Part shown: in pieces, positions 61,679 to 64,000 of the stretch
How positions within the stretch are numbered: the stretch's first letter is position 1
Layout of the letters: each line of letters opens with the position of its first letter
DNA from: Mucor racemosus
Lineage: Eukaryota; Mucoromycota; Mucoromycetes; Mucorales; Mucoraceae
Assembly: GCA_027405735.1 (NCBI GenBank)
Contig: JAPEHQ010000011.1
Location: 1,116,001 to 1,180,000 of the forward strand
Length of the DNA stretch: 64,000 bases
Direction of reading: 5' to 3'
The notes under the pieces: generated by a model
Databases searched by the model: none
Told to the model about the DNA's origin: nothing
The model's input: the letters and a program-made list of their open reading frames with translations, nothing else
Made by a program: the position numbers and the translations under genes

Positions 61679-64000
61679 GCACTACGGCCGACCTGTGCTG
61701 CACAAGATGATTTCGTTGTGCCCAGGTGGTCTGCACACTATAGCCTGAGCTGTTGTGCCCACTGAATGAATATGGCTAAAAAGATAACAAGATGCATATG
61801 AGTACAACAAAAAAAACTGCATACGGCATAACGGCATAACGCTAAGCCTGTATGTGCAGAATTGTAGATTCTGTCCATGTGCATCGTGCCGTTCTTAAAA
61901 TTCCATTGAGTTTTCTACTCAAATGGATTTTTAAACCACATTTTCTTTTATTAATATAGATTATAGACAATACAATCCAATGCGTTGTTGATGTAGAGCA
62001 ATACACGCAAGAGCCAGTATATTTACAATTATAATTATTTGTAAATATGTTTATAGCTATAATGTTTACAGCAACAATGGCTTTTGCTCGAGCATAAACT
62101 TAAATAACACTTACTGCTTAAATTTATATGTAAGCCAAATCTAAGATTATATATGTTACTTTATCAATCATGAAATTTAAACAAATTAACCTTCTTTAAG
62201 CTTACTATTTTAGTTCTTTATGATTGTCAGCTGTAAAAAGATTTGCTTTCAAGGATAATATCTACGATTGAATCTATGGTTATTAAACAAAACATTAGAT
62301 TATTCTTTTTTTTTTTAGTTTCTATTATCATTTGAAATTTTATCACTTTCCTAAAATATTTCGTGGGTTTGAAGCCAGTTATAGCTTTTCATTGAGTAGG
62401 TATAAATATCATCACCTTCGATTCGATCTGGTAATTATCAAGAAATACGTCCAACAATAGAGTAGTAAATAATGATATTTGATCTTAGTAGAATGCGGTT
62501 AAATGAAAATATCAGTCTCTAATATAACGACTGCTACCTGTATTAAAAACATTAGTTCCTTATGTTAGAATGTGGCGTATTCAGATACAAGAAAAGAATA
62601 CCAGATTGATAATAGTCTGACACGCCTTATCAAACGGTGAATATATCCTTGGAATATTGTGTGGAATATGCACACATTTATCCACTATATTGATCTCCAT
62701 TTCATCTGATTCTCAATTAAAGTACAGCTGGCATGAATAGACATTACACTACTAAGTGATATATGCTGATTCATACTAATGCAAATTTTTCTACCAAGCT
62801 TCTATCCTAGCAACTTATAGTTAAAGACCAATCAACATAATGTGGATTTAATCACACCATTATGATCAAGGGCCCATGAACTCTATGAATACACCGATTG
62901 GTTACTATCAAGATTTATATCTGACAAGGGGTATTATTGGCTATGTATGGACCTAGGAATGCTGCTTACCTAATCTCTCTGATGAAAACTATATAAAGAG
63001 GACATTTATTTATTACAAAAGTCCTCAAGTAGAATATAACTTGATAATAAAACCCTAATGTTATCTAGTCGAATTCCTATTGTTTTTTTATACTTTTTTT
63101 CCGTGAATATCTCTACCTGTTCCACATACTAAAAACAAAAAGAGAGAAACAACACACGTAGTATAAAAGGATTTTTAAGGCTTTACATTTAGCGCAATTA
63201 AAACCTTGCTAAATTGCACATTTCAGCCAATGTAAAAGCAGCATTACAGCGTATGAACTATAAACTAAACAAAATAGGCAATATTTGCTATCATAGAAGC
63301 ATAAAATTTTCTACTAGAAAAACCGTCTGTCATATCATACATTCATTAAAAAATTGCAAAAACGAACCTGTAGAGCGATGCCGTAATTGAGCAAAGCACG
63401 ATTGAACGGCTAAGTCTCTTATACTATGGTATATCTACGTTTTAAATAAAAAAGCGTTTCTTTTTTTTTAACTTTTCTTATATTTAACCACGTACGGTCT
63501 GAAAATTTAGATTTTGTAGCGGACATTTTCGGGGCTCATTTTATCCTTACCAACACTCATGATTTTCATCAAAAAACAGAAAAATCAAATTTTGATACCA
63601 AAATCAACGTTTGAATATATTACATTGTGAGAGAAAATTGTAGCCATGACTAATACACATTTTATAAGAGCTTAATATTAAATGTTAAGTAATGAAAATT
63701 TGTACTTTTGTCCCAAAAACGGTTTTTTGATTAAAGGATTTTCATGTAATATTTTGCAATGAAAAGATTTGTTGTTTTTTATTGAGCAAATAGAGCACTA
63801 CATTCTGTGTATGTGTATATTTTTTGTTTTTATAATTAGTAGTATAATTGACTCTAAATTTGCAAAATCAGAAAAAGAAAAATTAAAAAATGTCAAAATT
63901 GATGATCTGGACAAGAATAATTTTCTAAATTAATATTCCGTTTATAAGCCTTGTAAGTCTTAAAAATAAGAGATTTTATAATACTTGTGAACTTTTTCGA
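61679..64000 (+). repeat. Repeat family C, copy 2 (runs off the window end)
   Basis: Direct copy of 39306-41300 with the same left edge. It is interrupted at 62660-63126 by an LTR-like insertion not found in copy 1. Similarity continues to the last base of the window, so the full length is not seen. The gap 61441-61678 before it holds no gene. Confidence 0.82.
62660..63126 (+). mobile_element. Solo LTR inserted in repeat C copy 2
   Basis: 467 bp present in this copy of repeat C and absent from copy 1 at the matching point (about 40415). It begins TGTGGAATATG and ends CTGTTCCACA, a 7-bp inverted end pair TGTGGAA/TTCCACA with the TG...CA ends of LTRs. Inside are a TATATAAAG promoter-like box (about 62989) and AATAAAA (about 63045), in the order expected of an LTR. 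Flanking duplication is not clean (TATTG / TACTA). Not similar to repeat D, so a different element family. Confidence 0.75.

Overview
This window looks like nuclear DNA of a mucoralean (Mucoromycota) fungus. It is strongly AT-rich. The genes carry many short introns (about 45-85 nt, GTAAGT-type donors, TAG/CAG acceptors), and the proteins are fungal housekeeping types. I read this from gene structure and protein families; the species is not determined. Coding exons were assembled by hand: for every multi-exon gene below, the exon phases add up to one open frame.

Layout. 1.0-8.6 kb is gene-dense: mitochondrial acyl-CoA dehydrogenase, a NIF3-family protein (reverse), a Rossmann/NmrA-like protein, and a rhodanese-tyrosine phosphatase. 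8.9-20.8 kb holds the TORC1 subunit raptor (reverse) and the deadenylase CCR4 (forward), diverging from a 1.3 kb spacer; the pair is bracketed by two inverted copies of a 1.4-1.6 kb non-coding repeat (family A). 20.8-25.0 kb is gene-poor. 25.0-31.7 kb holds exocyst SEC6 (reverse) and a 13-exon phospholipase D (forward). 31.7-48.5 kb is a repeat island: two copies of repeat B, a decayed Ty3/gypsy element, four copies of its putative LTR, two copies of repeat E, a 2 kb repeat C, and what looks like a decayed dynein intermediate-chain gene. 48.7-59.9 kb is gene-dense again: two small genes of unknown function (one with a zinc-knuckle-like end, one basic), a NIPA-type Mg2+ transporter, a stand-alone Utp12-domain protein, an XRCC3-like RecA paralogue, a DAL5-like MFS permease, a doubtful small gene and neutral trehalase. 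60.6-64.0 kb is again repeats A and C, with a solo LTR inserted in C.

Functionally the genes are ordinary cell biology (lipid oxidation and signalling, TOR and mRNA decay, secretion, ribosome biogenesis, recombination, trehalose use). There is no sign of a metabolic cluster, CRISPR array, rRNA or tRNA. The least explained material is the family of long, mosaic non-coding repeats (A/B/C). Some copies keep short open frames that resemble each other between copies.
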